From positions 12,445,361-12,509,360 of the forward strand of contig NC_091931.1 in assembly GCF_041260155.1 (NCBI RefSeq): DNA of 64,000 nucleotides, in the 5' to 3' direction. The notes beneath the pieces were generated by a model. The model made no database searches. It was not told where the DNA came from and worked only from the letters and a program-made list of their open reading frames with translations. The stretch's first letter is position 1; every line of letters begins with the position of its first letter. This document shows, one piece after another, positions 44,110-56,400 of the stretch. The position numbers and the translations under genes are program-made. The DNA is from Ptychodera flava. Taxonomy: Eukaryota; Hemichordata; Enteropneusta; Ptychoderidae.

Positions 44110-45981
44110 ATTCCTGTCAAAATTAGACAGAGCGAGGAACTAATGACAATGCCACGTGCTCTGATCAGCACACGATACTGCCTCAATATATATGTTTCAA
44201 TATCGAATTCTACGTACTTTGCAAGAATATCGGCCCATAGTAATGAATGCCGTCGTAAAAGTAGGACGGCTTATCTCAGACACAGCTATAGAAACCGTGA
44301 ATCTATATCACCAACACAGTACCGTAATGTTAAATTTATTTCGGCAAAAGTTTTATTTGAGAAAGCTCATACAAATTTGTTATTGATTCTGCTCATTAAA
44401 GTGTAGTTGCTAGGCATTTCGTAGAAGCGTTCCGACATAGAAACCGAAATTGAGAACACCGTAAACTATATTGATATGTTTTGATCTTAAATTTGTGTAA
44501 TCATTGTCTGTTATCCTTTCCCTGGTCTGATCAATATATTTCTTTTGATCAAAATCAAATTCGATTCCATGTTTCTGGTTTAGATAGTGTATCGGCAGAA
44601 CAATTTAACGTATTTTGGTATAGCCGGAAGACATGAAAGGGATATTGTGCGTTCGACTTCCCTGAACCTCTTGGCCTTGACCGTCTTCCATGATGATACA
44701 ATATACTACCTGTCTGATGCAGCAGAATCATTAGCAAACAGGAGTCAAACAGGGGACAGACGCGTGGCCCGTGCTTGGGCACAGCCACAAGGGCATCCAT
44801 TCAATTTCGACCGCATTAATAAATAACTTATAAGAATATTCCGAACAGGGTCGTTTTTATGGTATCTATAACTGCAATTTACGTTCTCTTCGTACGAGCA
44901 GGGAAGTTCGACATACCCAAGACTCGAAGTCAGCCTGTTGTACAGCATAGACAGCGCCGCAGGTGATCGTGTTCAAAAGTCAATGCTTGTGAGCAACCTG
45001 TGGAGGCAGTCGATATCAAGAGCGCACCGTGTGCTGCTTTAACAGCGACTTCACAATGCAAATGACATAGAAACAAAAGTGTTTATTTGGTTTTTTCGAA
45101 TCGTAGGACCCTCGAGGAAGCGTTTTTTTTCTCTGATTGTTAGTTTGGGCCCTATCAGTAAATGATACTCAGTTATAGTTCGAACGGGAAATGCCATTTC
45201 AATATTTTAACAGGTGAACTACATTTTCGCTTATTGTGTGAAAATTTAATCGTCCGTGTTACATGTATTGTGAAGAAAGAAGTAAGGGACACGACTGAAT
45301 AAAGAAATGAAGAAGAAATGTGAAAATAAAGTGAAAAAAGCTTGCATCTAGAACTCGCGAGTTTATGAATGGCATATCTTGACATACCATTTATTTACAG
45401 GTCTCTCTGCCATAGAGATTTGAAAGACTGCATAGCATTCTTTCGGTCGATTTATTCTACATGTAGTACGGGAGCGAATTAAGTACGGTCGCAGGCTTTC
45501 AAATGAGCTCTATAGTTGGCTGAAATTATATCGCGGCTTAGCAGGTTTTAACATAGGCACTCGACGTTTGACTGTATGGACGGCCAAATCCATGTTAATA
45601 GTAACGTTGCGAGAAAACGCTGCCATCCAGGGATCGCATGGTGATGAAACCATGCACGGTCTTGGCTATTTCAATATGGTATAATCGTTACCCGATCAGG
45701 TTGCTCTCTCTCGCTCTTCAGTCGTAACGAGATACGAGTCCCTAAGCCAAGCATTCGACACTGGGACAAAGGGCACTTTGATATGCAAATGTCGTTAAGG
45801 CATTTCAGTGTCAACTAGCATGACCCCAAACATTCAATATGACTCTACAGAGACTATGCAAGATGGACGCGGAAGATCGCAGCCAACCGCCGTTGTGCGA
45901 ACCAAGCGACATTACTCGCGGCCGAAGGCTGCGACGGCACAAAAAACTATATCCGTAGCTCTGCGTAAGGACACCGATATC
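44110..45981. other. Divergent intergenic region, gene C and NWD2-like gene
   Basis: Separates the two start codons by 1.87 kb. Left part has the TATA-like sequence for gene C, right part the CpG-rich stretch; the middle is unrecognised. Promoters for both genes must lie here unless non-coding first exons exist. Confidence 0.55.
44186..44193 (-). promoter_or_regulatory. Candidate TATA box of gene C
   Basis: ATATATAT about 80 bp before the gene C start codon on the minus strand. No transcript evidence; weak on its own. Confidence 0.3.
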
Positions 45982-46080
45982 ATGGGGTGCGGCGTCAGCA
46001 GCCCTGGATCCGCCGACAGGCGTGTCGGCAAACTTCCGAGGTACGTATATACAGTCTGGTCCGATAGGGTTATGGGATTT
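45530..46080 (+). promoter_or_regulatory. CpG-rich 5' region of the NWD2-like gene
   Basis: CpG dinucleotides are visibly denser here than in the surrounding A/T-rich DNA and the stretch ends at exon 1. Likely promoter and 5' untranslated region; judged by eye. Confidence 0.4.
45982..46040 (+). CDS. NWD2-like exon 1, start codon and putative myristoylation signal
   Basis: MGCGVSSPGSADRRVGKLP then two bases (AG) before a GTACGT donor. A at -3 and G at +4 give a strong Kozak context. The frame is open further upstream with ATGs at 45820 and 45856, so a longer N-terminus is possible. Phase 2 agrees with exon 2, where AG plus G makes Arg. Confidence 0.62.
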
Positions 46081-47397
46081 TGACGCTCTGAACAAGTTGT
46101 TTGAGCGTGAGGCTGTCAGGCAGTAATATGAACATAAGTGTTCTTCTGGTTACAGTTACGGTGCGAGTGAATATGACAGTTGTTACCTGACCACAAAACG
46201 CTTTTAATCCGGTAGCCGGTGCACGATCAGTCTCTCGACTTCAAAGACCGCAACATCGACCAAGAACGCATCAAAAATGCCTCAAGGCAGGCTTGCGTAG
46301 TTCAATATAAATTAGGCCTACTGACCAACAGTCAAACTGTTTGGCAGCAGTAGTCCTACAGGTAGCAATGCTCGCAGTCCTTCTGCTGAAAGACACAAAG
46401 CTTTTATCGCCAGACATAGAATTATGGGACAAAGTATGACACGTCAGAACGGTGAGATCAATTACGTTACTGTTAATATCGATTTTATGACATATCGATT
46501 TTATGACATTGTGCGGCCGCCAGCAAAGCAAACAGCCACCTTAAAGTCAGTCTCCCCTATTTGTGCGAATTTATGAAGAGTCCTCTTCCTAGCAGGAAAA
46601 ATGTATAATTGTAATTCGTGATACGCATCACAGTTCCCTCAAGTGAATTTACAGTTACTCAACCCTAAGGCCCAGAGCTCTTATCGCTGAAATGCCATGA
46701 CGGATAATCATATGGTAACCTAATTGATTGTCCAGTAGAGTCAATATAACTGTGCCATGTTAGAATTTAGGAGGGATTGCTGTCGTCCTCGTCACAACAA
46801 CAGTGGAAATTTGAAAATTCTACTTTGTCTGAGGAATGGACAATAGATCCTAGGCCATCCAGTAGTGCCGTGAATGAACTGCACGGGGTGAAAATATATA
46901 CTCGACATTGAATACGATCACCCAAAGTGCACGATGAAAAACAAATCTATTATGTTGATAAGGTGATTTTGATCACAGTCCCTCACCGGAGGTTGGCGTT
47001 TTGCTTAATCTTGGCAAGAATACGAGTTTGTTGAATTCTCGAGCTCACTACAAGAATATTTTCCTTCGGAAACAAATGTAAATCTACTGCAGCGATCAAA
47101 TTTAAGACCGTAGTATAGATAGCGCAAACAGGTATAAAGTTACGTAGATTGTTACCCTGTAAGGTAACATATCTTCGAAATAACGCTTTGCAAGACAGCC
47201 ACAATTGGCGATACCCGTCGCTTTTACAGTTGCTTCAGCTGAGTTATCGTGTCGTTCAATGTACTGAGAGACTAAAATGGATTTATTCTACATTTTTGTA
47301 TGTATGTATGTATGTATGTATGTATGTATGTATGTATGTATGTATGTATGTATGTATGTATGTATGTATGTATGTATGTACGTAGGTAGGTAGGTAG

Positions 47398-47448
<51 letters not shown>

Positions 47449-50400
47449 TATGGATGGATAGATGGATATACGTTCTATCAGTTACTTCATTTGTTGACTT
47501 TTTAGTAATTTATTATTTATTTATTAAGTCATCTAGAACAATGCGGCGCAGAGCTATGGAAGAAGAGCTATCAATATTGTTAGAATGGTGTTTTCTTCTT
47601 ATCAAATTGTTTCGTTATTATTGTATAAAAAGACTTACGTTCATATGGTAATATAACTGTTTACTACTGTATCCGATTGATGTTTTACTGTGCTGGTACT
47701 GCCCAGCTCGAGACAAATCAATGAGCTGTGTTGGTTCAGTCATAAACCCTGTAGCGAGAGGTATGCGACTGATCGACTCTTTGAAGAAACTGTATTAGGA
47801 CTTTGTCAATTTTAAATGATGGTGACTTGCGACACATGTACTTAGTGGCATTGTGACAAACAAATTGATTGGCGGGTTCATGACAAGATGGATACTGATG
47901 GGCGACTCGATCTTTTATTCGGTTTTTCACTACTATTGAGAATTTAAATCTTTTTTTCTCCCTGAATCAAGGGACATTCGGGCAGACTTACTATGTGGTC
48001 ACCTTGACGCCTACAGACCCCAGCGTCAGAGGCTGGTACGGATCTTCGTCGGCTCCACCTTCGAAGGTAAGGAAGTATTAAGTTTCGAAAGAATGGCAAA
48101 CATGTTGCCCCTTCGTGCTATTCTATACTTGGGATGCTTGCATAAACCGAAATCTGTAGATTTTCTCACTGGAGTGGTTTCAACCAGAGTCCCATTTCGC
48201 CGCATGGCAACACATGCCATGGTACGTGGCGGAATGTCATTACTGACAAGTTAACTGGCACAGACTGCAAACTTAAAGGCCTCACATAGCAGGACCATTC
48301 GCTGCTCTTTAGTAATTACACAGGATCGATTCCATAGAATATCAAGTAAATGTTCATGTTGGTGCCTAACCTCTTTCAAACCAAAGACAACTGGGGAACC
48401 GGCAACTTTTGCCCAAGTACTTGCAGGGCGGTCATTAGCTTTAGCTGCATTTATGAGATATTTTTCGTCATTTTTTGTTTTTAAGTATAGGATAAAGCCC
48501 GAGTACGAGGGCTCTTCTGGTATATAAAGTCCAACCCAACGATAAAATGTCGAGGCCGCAGGCCGAGACATTTTATCGTAGGGTTGGACTTTATATAACA
48601 GAAGAGCCCGAGTATGAGGGTTTTATCCGACTTAAAAACTATCGCCCCTAACTGATATATTTTCGTTTTCAATGTATTTACGTCAACCGTCCCCTTTGTC
48701 AATGTAACATGTTTAGGATATGAATTAAAACTTTTATTTGTGAAATAGCCTTCCAATGTAATGGAACATCCTATAAATGCCCTAGGGCACATGCCTATAT
48801 AAATGCCCTAGGGCACAGCAGATTTTGTGTTGCAGCTGGTTTCCGCTGTATTACCAAATTTGAATATTAAAACGTACCAGATGTCTACAGAATATGACAT
48901 GTTCACTTTTGATTGGACAGTACTTTACTACGGCGCTGTCATTCGTTTCTGGAATTTGGTGACCAGGGCTTTACGTGTAAATAAAACACCCTGAATTGAG
49001 CACTCTGATTGGTCAATCAACAGTGGATAGTTTTTAATGTCAGATAAATTTCATGCTTTTCTCACAAATTTACGTTGATATCCAGTATTTAGCTTGTCAA
49101 CTCAGCCCGTACATGTGCAGATTTCATCGTTATTGTTTACAAGTGAATTCTGGTCCGGACTAGAATTCAACGTAAACAACAGCAGCGTACTTTACACGTA
49201 TAGGCGCTGTATTGACAAGCTAAATAGTATATCAACATGCTTTAGGAAATAGAACGAGAAACTGTCATTCAAATTACGAACAAAAACGGTGAAAAATCAT
49301 CAAAAGTTAAAGCTATAGGGCCTTTAAGATAGAGTTACACGCATTGGCAGTCTTTGCTGATATTTTAATATTATCAGACCTTCCTGTTCTTCGCTATTCT
49401 AGAAATTCGATATACTGTGAGAATACATTGTATACACACATACTGTAACTCTGTCTAAAGTAGAGCAACCATGAATTGTAAGTTTATGTACTAGATATGT
49501 TTTTGTTGTAGCATCCCGAAGTACTTTTTGAATCTCTTTCTTCACTCTAAAATAAATTGCACACAGTGTCAGAACTGCGATGCTGTATTTACAATTTGGA
49601 ACTTTCAGTCTGACGTCTTTGTGAGTACAATAAACATTTTCGTGTTGTTACTGTCACTGGGATTGGCTATTGTCCCCAACGACAACTACAAAAATACAGC
49701 AAAGTTCTAATAGAGGGAAACTATTGTTTTCTATTTCATTCGAGATCTTGAATTTGAGAGAAACGCATTGGCTGAAAGAGTCTATCCGAAACTTAGAACA
49801 TTCTGTCGGGAACGAGGAATAGAGTTTCAGGCGGTGGACTTGAAGTTTGGCTTGAGCAGAGAGTCCTATGAGAACCTCGTCACCATGGAGAGCTTTATCG
49901 GCGAAATTAAACGCTGTCAACAACTGTCGATGGGACCCCAGTTTTTGGTAAGTGCAGCGAATGTTTTATCTGTATGGTGGCTAGGACTTTACGTGTTATC
50001 ACGGTGTGTTTCTCAGCGTAATACCTCTTAACGGGGGAGCCGAATACGATCTGTACCCCGTGCACCAGGTGCTAGACTTGGTTCAAGTCTGTGATTTGTG
50101 AATGTTTGAGAGTGGAGTGAACGCTACGGTGGCCCAAAACTACCTGTTCTCCGCATTCAAAGTCTGCGTCGCAATCAAATGTTTTTCTCTCACATATGTC
50201 TCTGCATTCAAAGTCTGCGTCGCAATCAAATGTTTTTCTCTCACATATGTCTCTGCATTCAAAGTCTGCGTCGCAATCAATTGTTTTTCTCTCACATATG
50301 TCTCCGCATTCAAAGTCTGCGTCGCAATCAAATGTTTTTCTCTCACATAAGCTTATGTCTCCGCATTCAAAGTCTGCGTCGCAATCAATTGTTTTTCTCT

Positions 50401-53400
50401 CACATATGTCTCCGCATTCAAAGTCTGCGTCGCAATCAAATGTTTTTCTCTCACATATGTCTCCGCATTCAAAGTCTGCGTCGCATTCAATTGTTTTTCT
50501 CTCACATATGTCTCCGCATTCAAAGTCTGCGTCGCAATCAAATGTTTTTCTCTCACATAAGCTTATGTCTCCGCATTCAAAGTCTGCGTCGCAATCAAAT
50601 TTTTTCTCTCACATATGTCTCCGCATTCAAAGTCTGCGTCGCAATCAAATGTTTTTCTCTCACATATGTCTCCGCATTCCAAGTCTGCGTCGCATTCAAT
50701 TGTTTTTCTCTCACATATGTCTCCGAGGTATGCCTCAGTGTACGTTATTCCGCGAAGCATAATTTCTATCGAACAGCGCTATTGACAACGACGAACATTG
50801 TATCAAGTTATTTTCAATAGATTATCGATCGAAAATTTGTTTGGACGGGCCGGGCGCTCGTGTGTTGAGGTCACGTCATAAACATTTCCACAATAACCCA
50901 TATATTGACTTATACACTTAAATATCAACATTGAAGGTATCCGTTGGTTTCCTGTACTGAAATTAAATCGACGACAATTTTTTTAGTTTTGGTGATACTT
51001 TTACGTACGTTTCGGCACATTTTGGCGCACCTCGGCGTAGTTTGGCGCCATGTGAACGGGGGGGGGGGGGACTACATGCGAGTGAGCGAGACAACAATGT
51101 ATCAATTTCGGACAAAAGGATATCGATCGATAACGTTCACTGCACGATTACAGTGGAGACTCTACGCCCGTTCGCCTCTGTTCTGTGTTATTCTTGCAGT
51201 TTACTGGGATTTTCATAGTTAATATTCGCCAAAATTTGGTATAAATTACAACAACCTGACTGGTATTTGTTCTGTATAATTTAAGAGACGCTAACCGATT
51301 AAAATGGGTCAATATTAGACCCTGATTCTGCATATGCAAACGCTGTAAGATCGCCATTTTATTGAGGGCAAGAGCAAAAATTCAGCGATCGGAAAAATAA
51401 AATGCAACTAAAACAAGTTTCGTCGAGAAATTGAAAAAACTAAAACGACAGCAATTTTGTATATATATCAAGGAAACACCGTGCCACTTTTCACTATAAT
51501 TGGTTCAGAATTGAGAAATTTGAACGAGCGATAGTTGTACGGTCTGTTCTGTACATTAAACGCAATTGTTTTCTATGGGAAATCGAGCAGAGTAGACACA
51601 TCGTAAAATGAAAAATACATCTGAAAAAAACCGTTGGTTTAACTTTTTCATTTCGCTGTTATTTTTTATAATATTTGGTATGACACATATCATGAAGGGT
51701 AACTAAAACTCTATGGTTTTATTTTTTTTAGTTTCCCTCTTTTTTATGAAATGACGAGTTGAAGATCGTTTTGCTGTTGACTGTGTTTTTACTTGATTTT
51801 GCATATGTCTCTTATCGCTTACGTATTTTTGGAATTTCCTTGTGAAATTCTTCCCAAAATATTATAATTGTAAGGGCAGCATATACGGGAAATAGGACCT
51901 GTTGCTCTTTCATTAATATTTAGATGTGCAGCAAGGAAATACGGCGAAATTTTCAACATGACGCGGGAGGTGAAATTGACTCTCCAAACGCGCACTCCAC
52001 GTATGTGTGGCAAAAATTCGGGACGCTATATACCGTACAAAATGGGGCGCCTTTGGGCCGTAGTGCAGTCAATATATGGGTTATTGTGGAAATGTTTATG
52101 ACGTGACCTCAACACACGAGCGCCCGGCCCGTCCAAACAAATTTTCGATCGATAATCTATTGAAAATAACTTGATACAATGTTCGTCGTTGTCAATAGCG
52201 CTGTTCGATAGAAATTATGCTTCGCGGAATAACGTACACTGAGGCATACCTCGGAGACATATGTGAGAGAAAAACAATTGAATGCGACGCAGACTTGGAA
52301 TGCGGAGACATATGTGAGAGAAAAACATTTGATTGCGACGCAGACTTTGAATGCGGAGACATAAGCTTATGTGAGAGAAAAACATTTGATTGCGACGCAG
52401 ACTTTGAATGCGGAGACATATGTGAGAGAAAAACAATTGAATGCGACGCAGACTTTGAATGCGGAGACATATGTGAGAGAAAAACATTTGATTGCGACGC
52501 AGACTTTGAATGCGGAGACATATGTGAGAGAAAAACATTTGATTGCGACGCAGACTTTGAATGCGGAGACATATGTGAGAGAAAAACAATTGATTGCGAC
52601 GCAGACTTTGAATGCGGAGACATATGTGAGAGAAAAACAATTGATTGCGACGCAGACTTTGAATGCAGAGACATATGTGAGAGAAAAACATTTGATTGCG
52701 ACGCAGACTTTGAATGCAGAGACATATGTGAGAGAAAAACATTTGATTGCGACGCAGACTTTGAATGCGGAGAACAGGTAGTTTTGGGCCACCGTAGAAC
52801 GCAATGATTTGTATTTTGCTTTCATGTGAAACGCGCGCGTGAGTGGACGCTGGGACGAATATACCTAACATGTTAGGTATACTAGTCCCAGGTGGACGCG
52901 ATGAGTAGGGTGAACGCCATGAGTGGAGTGAACGCTTTACAGCGGAGTTTTCAACCCGGTGAATCCGGCAGAAACTAACTCACTACTGCGCAGACTCAAA
53001 CGTGACGCATTCAATCGCTGGGAAAACCTGGCGTAGCTGCCAAATTCCGGATAGGTTCGTACGAAATAGGAGAGACACAAGAGAAACTATTATAAGTGAT
53101 TTTATTTTTTTAAAATTCACCGACTTGAACCAAGTCTAACCAGGTACCTAAGATCGGCCTATGTTTACACGTAGGAACAACAACCATTCTACGCTTTTGT
53201 ATCATCCTGATTTTTTCGGAATGTCACGGTGATAATCTGCCTTTTAAGCCCTAATTTTCCTAATGTCATGCGCATCAAATATAAAAGGGGAAGACCCCTT
53301 GTAATGCATATGATTTGGCGTGCGTTTCAGGCTTTGTCAACCCTACACTCTTGAGTTGCTGAGCCTGGTGCGCACGACCACAGATTCAAGACAACGCATG

Positions 53401-56400
53401 CAAAGACATGGGCTGAAACTATGTAATATAGTATTACTTCGGTTGTCACTCTATAGTGCACAGGTGATAGAGAATGTTTTGACAGGCATCTCGAGGCATA
53501 GCAGTCATACTTCGGCAATCGGAGGCAAAGCTTATCCCGTTCACTAGGAAACGCAGATCAGTTAAAAAAATTAATTAATCAATTTCGCATTATTTTGTAG
53601 TCGATATTAAGAGAAAATGCCATTATAATTTTAAGTAATATTTTAGTCACGTTTCGACTGTTTTAGAAGCCGCTTAAAGTCAAACTTATTCGTTATCTCA
53701 CAATTTGGGAACTTAAGTACACTTTCAGGCTGATCATATACATCTCTCTCCGACTTGTATACACTGCAGCCATATTAGGAAGCCTGAAAAAGACAGGGCC
53801 TTCCACTGAATTTACAAATCAATGTAATGCTAGGGGGTCCAGCTGCTTTACAAAGATATGAGAGACCACCTAAGAAATTTGCAATGTGTTCTCCAGGTGT
53901 CGCTTGATATAATATTTAACGTCCATCATGTCATCCATTGACAGGATGTAAGCCAAAGATTGGTTACTTTTATCGTTGGTTCTCTGCACAAATGATGGAG
54001 GTTTAGACTTATTTCCTTCGTAACGTTGCCTGTATTACGATAGGCCTACCCATCCAAGTCGTTAAAATCGTTTCGCTTGCGATAATGGTCAGCCACATGT
54101 TTTTTCTCGTCATACCTTGTTGCATGGTCAAAATACTGAACTTCGTACTTTGATAATATGCTTATAACGATTTCTTTTGTCCACTACGAATTCCATAACA
54201 TACAGATCTTCCTCTCAGAGAGATTAGGAGAGAGGCCTATCCCGAAAGTGATCGCAGCAGACGAGTTTGAAAAACTGAAGCAAATCGTGCCGCCGGAGGA
54301 CCAGGAATACTTCACTCTGTGAGTATATGCCAGTCCCCTCCACCGGCTTACTTGGTAAATAATAAATTCTTATCGATCTTATTTGTTCATAAGGCGAACA
54401 ATTTTAGATTGGTAGATGTTGAACGAAAACCCACTCTTACCAACAATTGTCAACGTACGGTATATTCCAAGTCCGATGCTCACACGAAACGGCTAAAGAT
54501 GTTCAGCCCGCGTGTACATACAGAGTAAATATAGTTATTTCAGTCTCATCGCGTCCTTGTCTGTCGCATGCATGTGTGCATACATGCATACATACATACA
54601 TACATACATACATACATACATACATACATACATACATACATACATACATACATACATACGGATGTGTGTGCACATATTTGTATTAAAATATCTAATAACC
54701 AGCATTTTGACAATCGACGAATTATTTCTTTTGTAGGTGGTACAGGCTTGATAAGAATGCGATACCACCGGTCTACGTGCTCCAGCATCAACTGGGTGCC
54801 GGTAGAAAACTGTCCATGGAAGAGCGAGAGTCTGGACCCAACCAAGAAAATCATGATCAACAACTCACTTGGTTGCGACTGAAAATCATTGCACTAAGTG
54901 CCCTGAAGAAAGATCGAACCTTGTTGCATCTCGCTCCTCTAGGTAAATCATTGAAATTCTTCTAAATATGGGTAATTAATTAACAAAGGAAAATCTAAAG
55001 AGAATATTAACACCTCGACAATACTGTAATATTGCCTTAGCTCATAGGTAGAGATATTTGGACTCTCAAACTTTTGACAATTCTTATTGGCCAACCACTT
55101 ATGGGGCTCATTTTAAAGCTCATGGATAAACTATATGTTGTGAAAATTGAAAATTTAATTTAGGTTTTAATTTAGAGTTAACACAGGAATGGCGGCAATA
55201 TTGAATTTCATGTTTCTGTAAATATTGGTTAATTCGTTTCTCTGCCTTTGATATAATGACAAAATAATTTTTTAGCGATTCAGTGTTATTTATTTGTTTA
55301 CCGAATTATTTATTTTATTGTATGTATGTATGTATGTATGTATGTATGTATGTATGTATGTATGTATGTATGTATGTATGTATGTATGTATGTATGTATG
55401 TATCGTTTATTTATTTATTCGTCTGTTTATTTATTAATTTATTTATTCATTCATTCATACATCAAATATCCTTTCATCGTAATGATGACAATGTAAACAT
55501 GACATTCTCTTTTCACATCCACAGATTTGGAAATCATGAACGGTATTGAGACCGACCGCGGACTGTGGTGCCATCGAGCCGTTGAGTTCCAACAGACTCC
55601 ATCACCGACTCCCGTGATTGGCAGGAGGGGTTTTGACAACTCGCTGAGGGGCAAGAACAGGGCCACGGTGGCAAATCTGTCCAAGTTCATCGACACCGGA
55701 GAAGATAAAGAACTCTTGGAATCGTTCAAGAGAGAGCACCTGAACAGTCGCTTTGGTCCTTTCAATATACTGAGATATAAAACGATATGGCATAATGAAT
55801 ATGGTAATACTTTATCTGTATGTGTTATTTTACTCACTAAATATTCAAGTTTTAAACTCACTTGTTGCATCTCGCTTTAACTACTTAATTTATTAATTGT
55901 ACACTTTTTGTGTAGCCTGCAGACAAAATGACATTTGTAGTAACAGTATGGCGTCATTTTAATTTCTAGCCAGCTTGATCAGGCAAGGAGTGTCTGCTTC
56001 AACGTCAACCCAATGCTTGTATAGGGCCATTCAATGACTTTCACACGAGCGGCAACAGTGAGGAAGCCGCCCGTTCAATTGCATAAATCAGGCAATATGG
56101 GTCCTTCCCTGCAAAACATATGCTCACATCTCATAGCTGGGCTTTATTTTGTTTCACGAAAGGAATGTCAGCCACGAAATTTGGAAAGTTCTTTTCAAAA
56201 AACCAATTTTCCAACTCAGGATATTTTGAGAAGATAATGTGAACTGAATATTAACGAATTGAGAAAATCGGTACAACAATATGGCTACTGGAAATCCGGT
56301 GTCAAAACTTACAGTTCTCGGAAATTAGTTTCAGTTTAAGCTAGTTTGCCTTCCAAGTTAATGTCAATGTAGTGAAAAGTACATGCAACTAAATTAGTTT

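Larger units (their letters stand above)
46041..47971. other. NWD2-like intron 1
   Basis: Holds (GTAT)n and (TG)n tracts; otherwise nothing recognised. Confidence 0.6.
50124..52797. mobile_element. Foldback-like DNA transposon (2674 bp)
   Basis: Long inverted arms (left 50124-50910, right 52067-52797) end in CTACGGTGGCCCAAAACTAC and its complement. Each arm has an outer array of 51-bp tandem repeats and an inner unique part of about 190 bp. AACG flanks both ends (50120-50123, 52798-52801) as a probable 4-bp target duplication. The 1.16-kb middle has no sizeable coding frame, so it is non-autonomous. It lies in NWD2-like intron 3. Long arms made of tandem repeats are the trait of Foldback (FB) elements. 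Confidence 0.88.
50061..53148. mobile_element. Outer inverted repeat enclosing the Foldback-like element
   Basis: TAGACTTGGTTCAAGTC at about 50074-50090 recurs inverted at about 53121-53137, with partial pairing for about 35 bp (50061-50096, 53113-53148). Suggests an older element into which the Foldback-like element inserted. Confidence 0.45.

Noticed and set aside
44555-44826. Overlapping 79-81 codon frames on both strands
   Set aside because: No recognisable protein, no matching splice context, both strands open about equally.
49528-49710. 60-codon frame just before NWD2-like exon 3 as part of the gene
   Set aside because: Phase and family comparison place exon 2 at 47972-48066, whose LVRIFVGSTFE joins directly to DLEFERN.
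50102-50820. Several long open frames with repeats such as MFFSHICLRIQSLRRNQ on plus and MREKHLIATQTLNAET on minus
   Set aside because: The 51-bp unit is a multiple of three, so any stop-free frame of one unit stays open through the array in several frames at once. It is Foldback arm DNA, not protein.
50149-52773. CRISPR-like array
   Set aside because: Units are contiguous with no unique spacers, occur as an inverted pair, and the DNA is animal.
52192-52871. Open frames of 130-218 codons on both strands (CERKTFDCDADFECGDI repeats and others)
   Set aside because: Same reason as for the left arm; the cysteine-rich look is chance translation of the unit.
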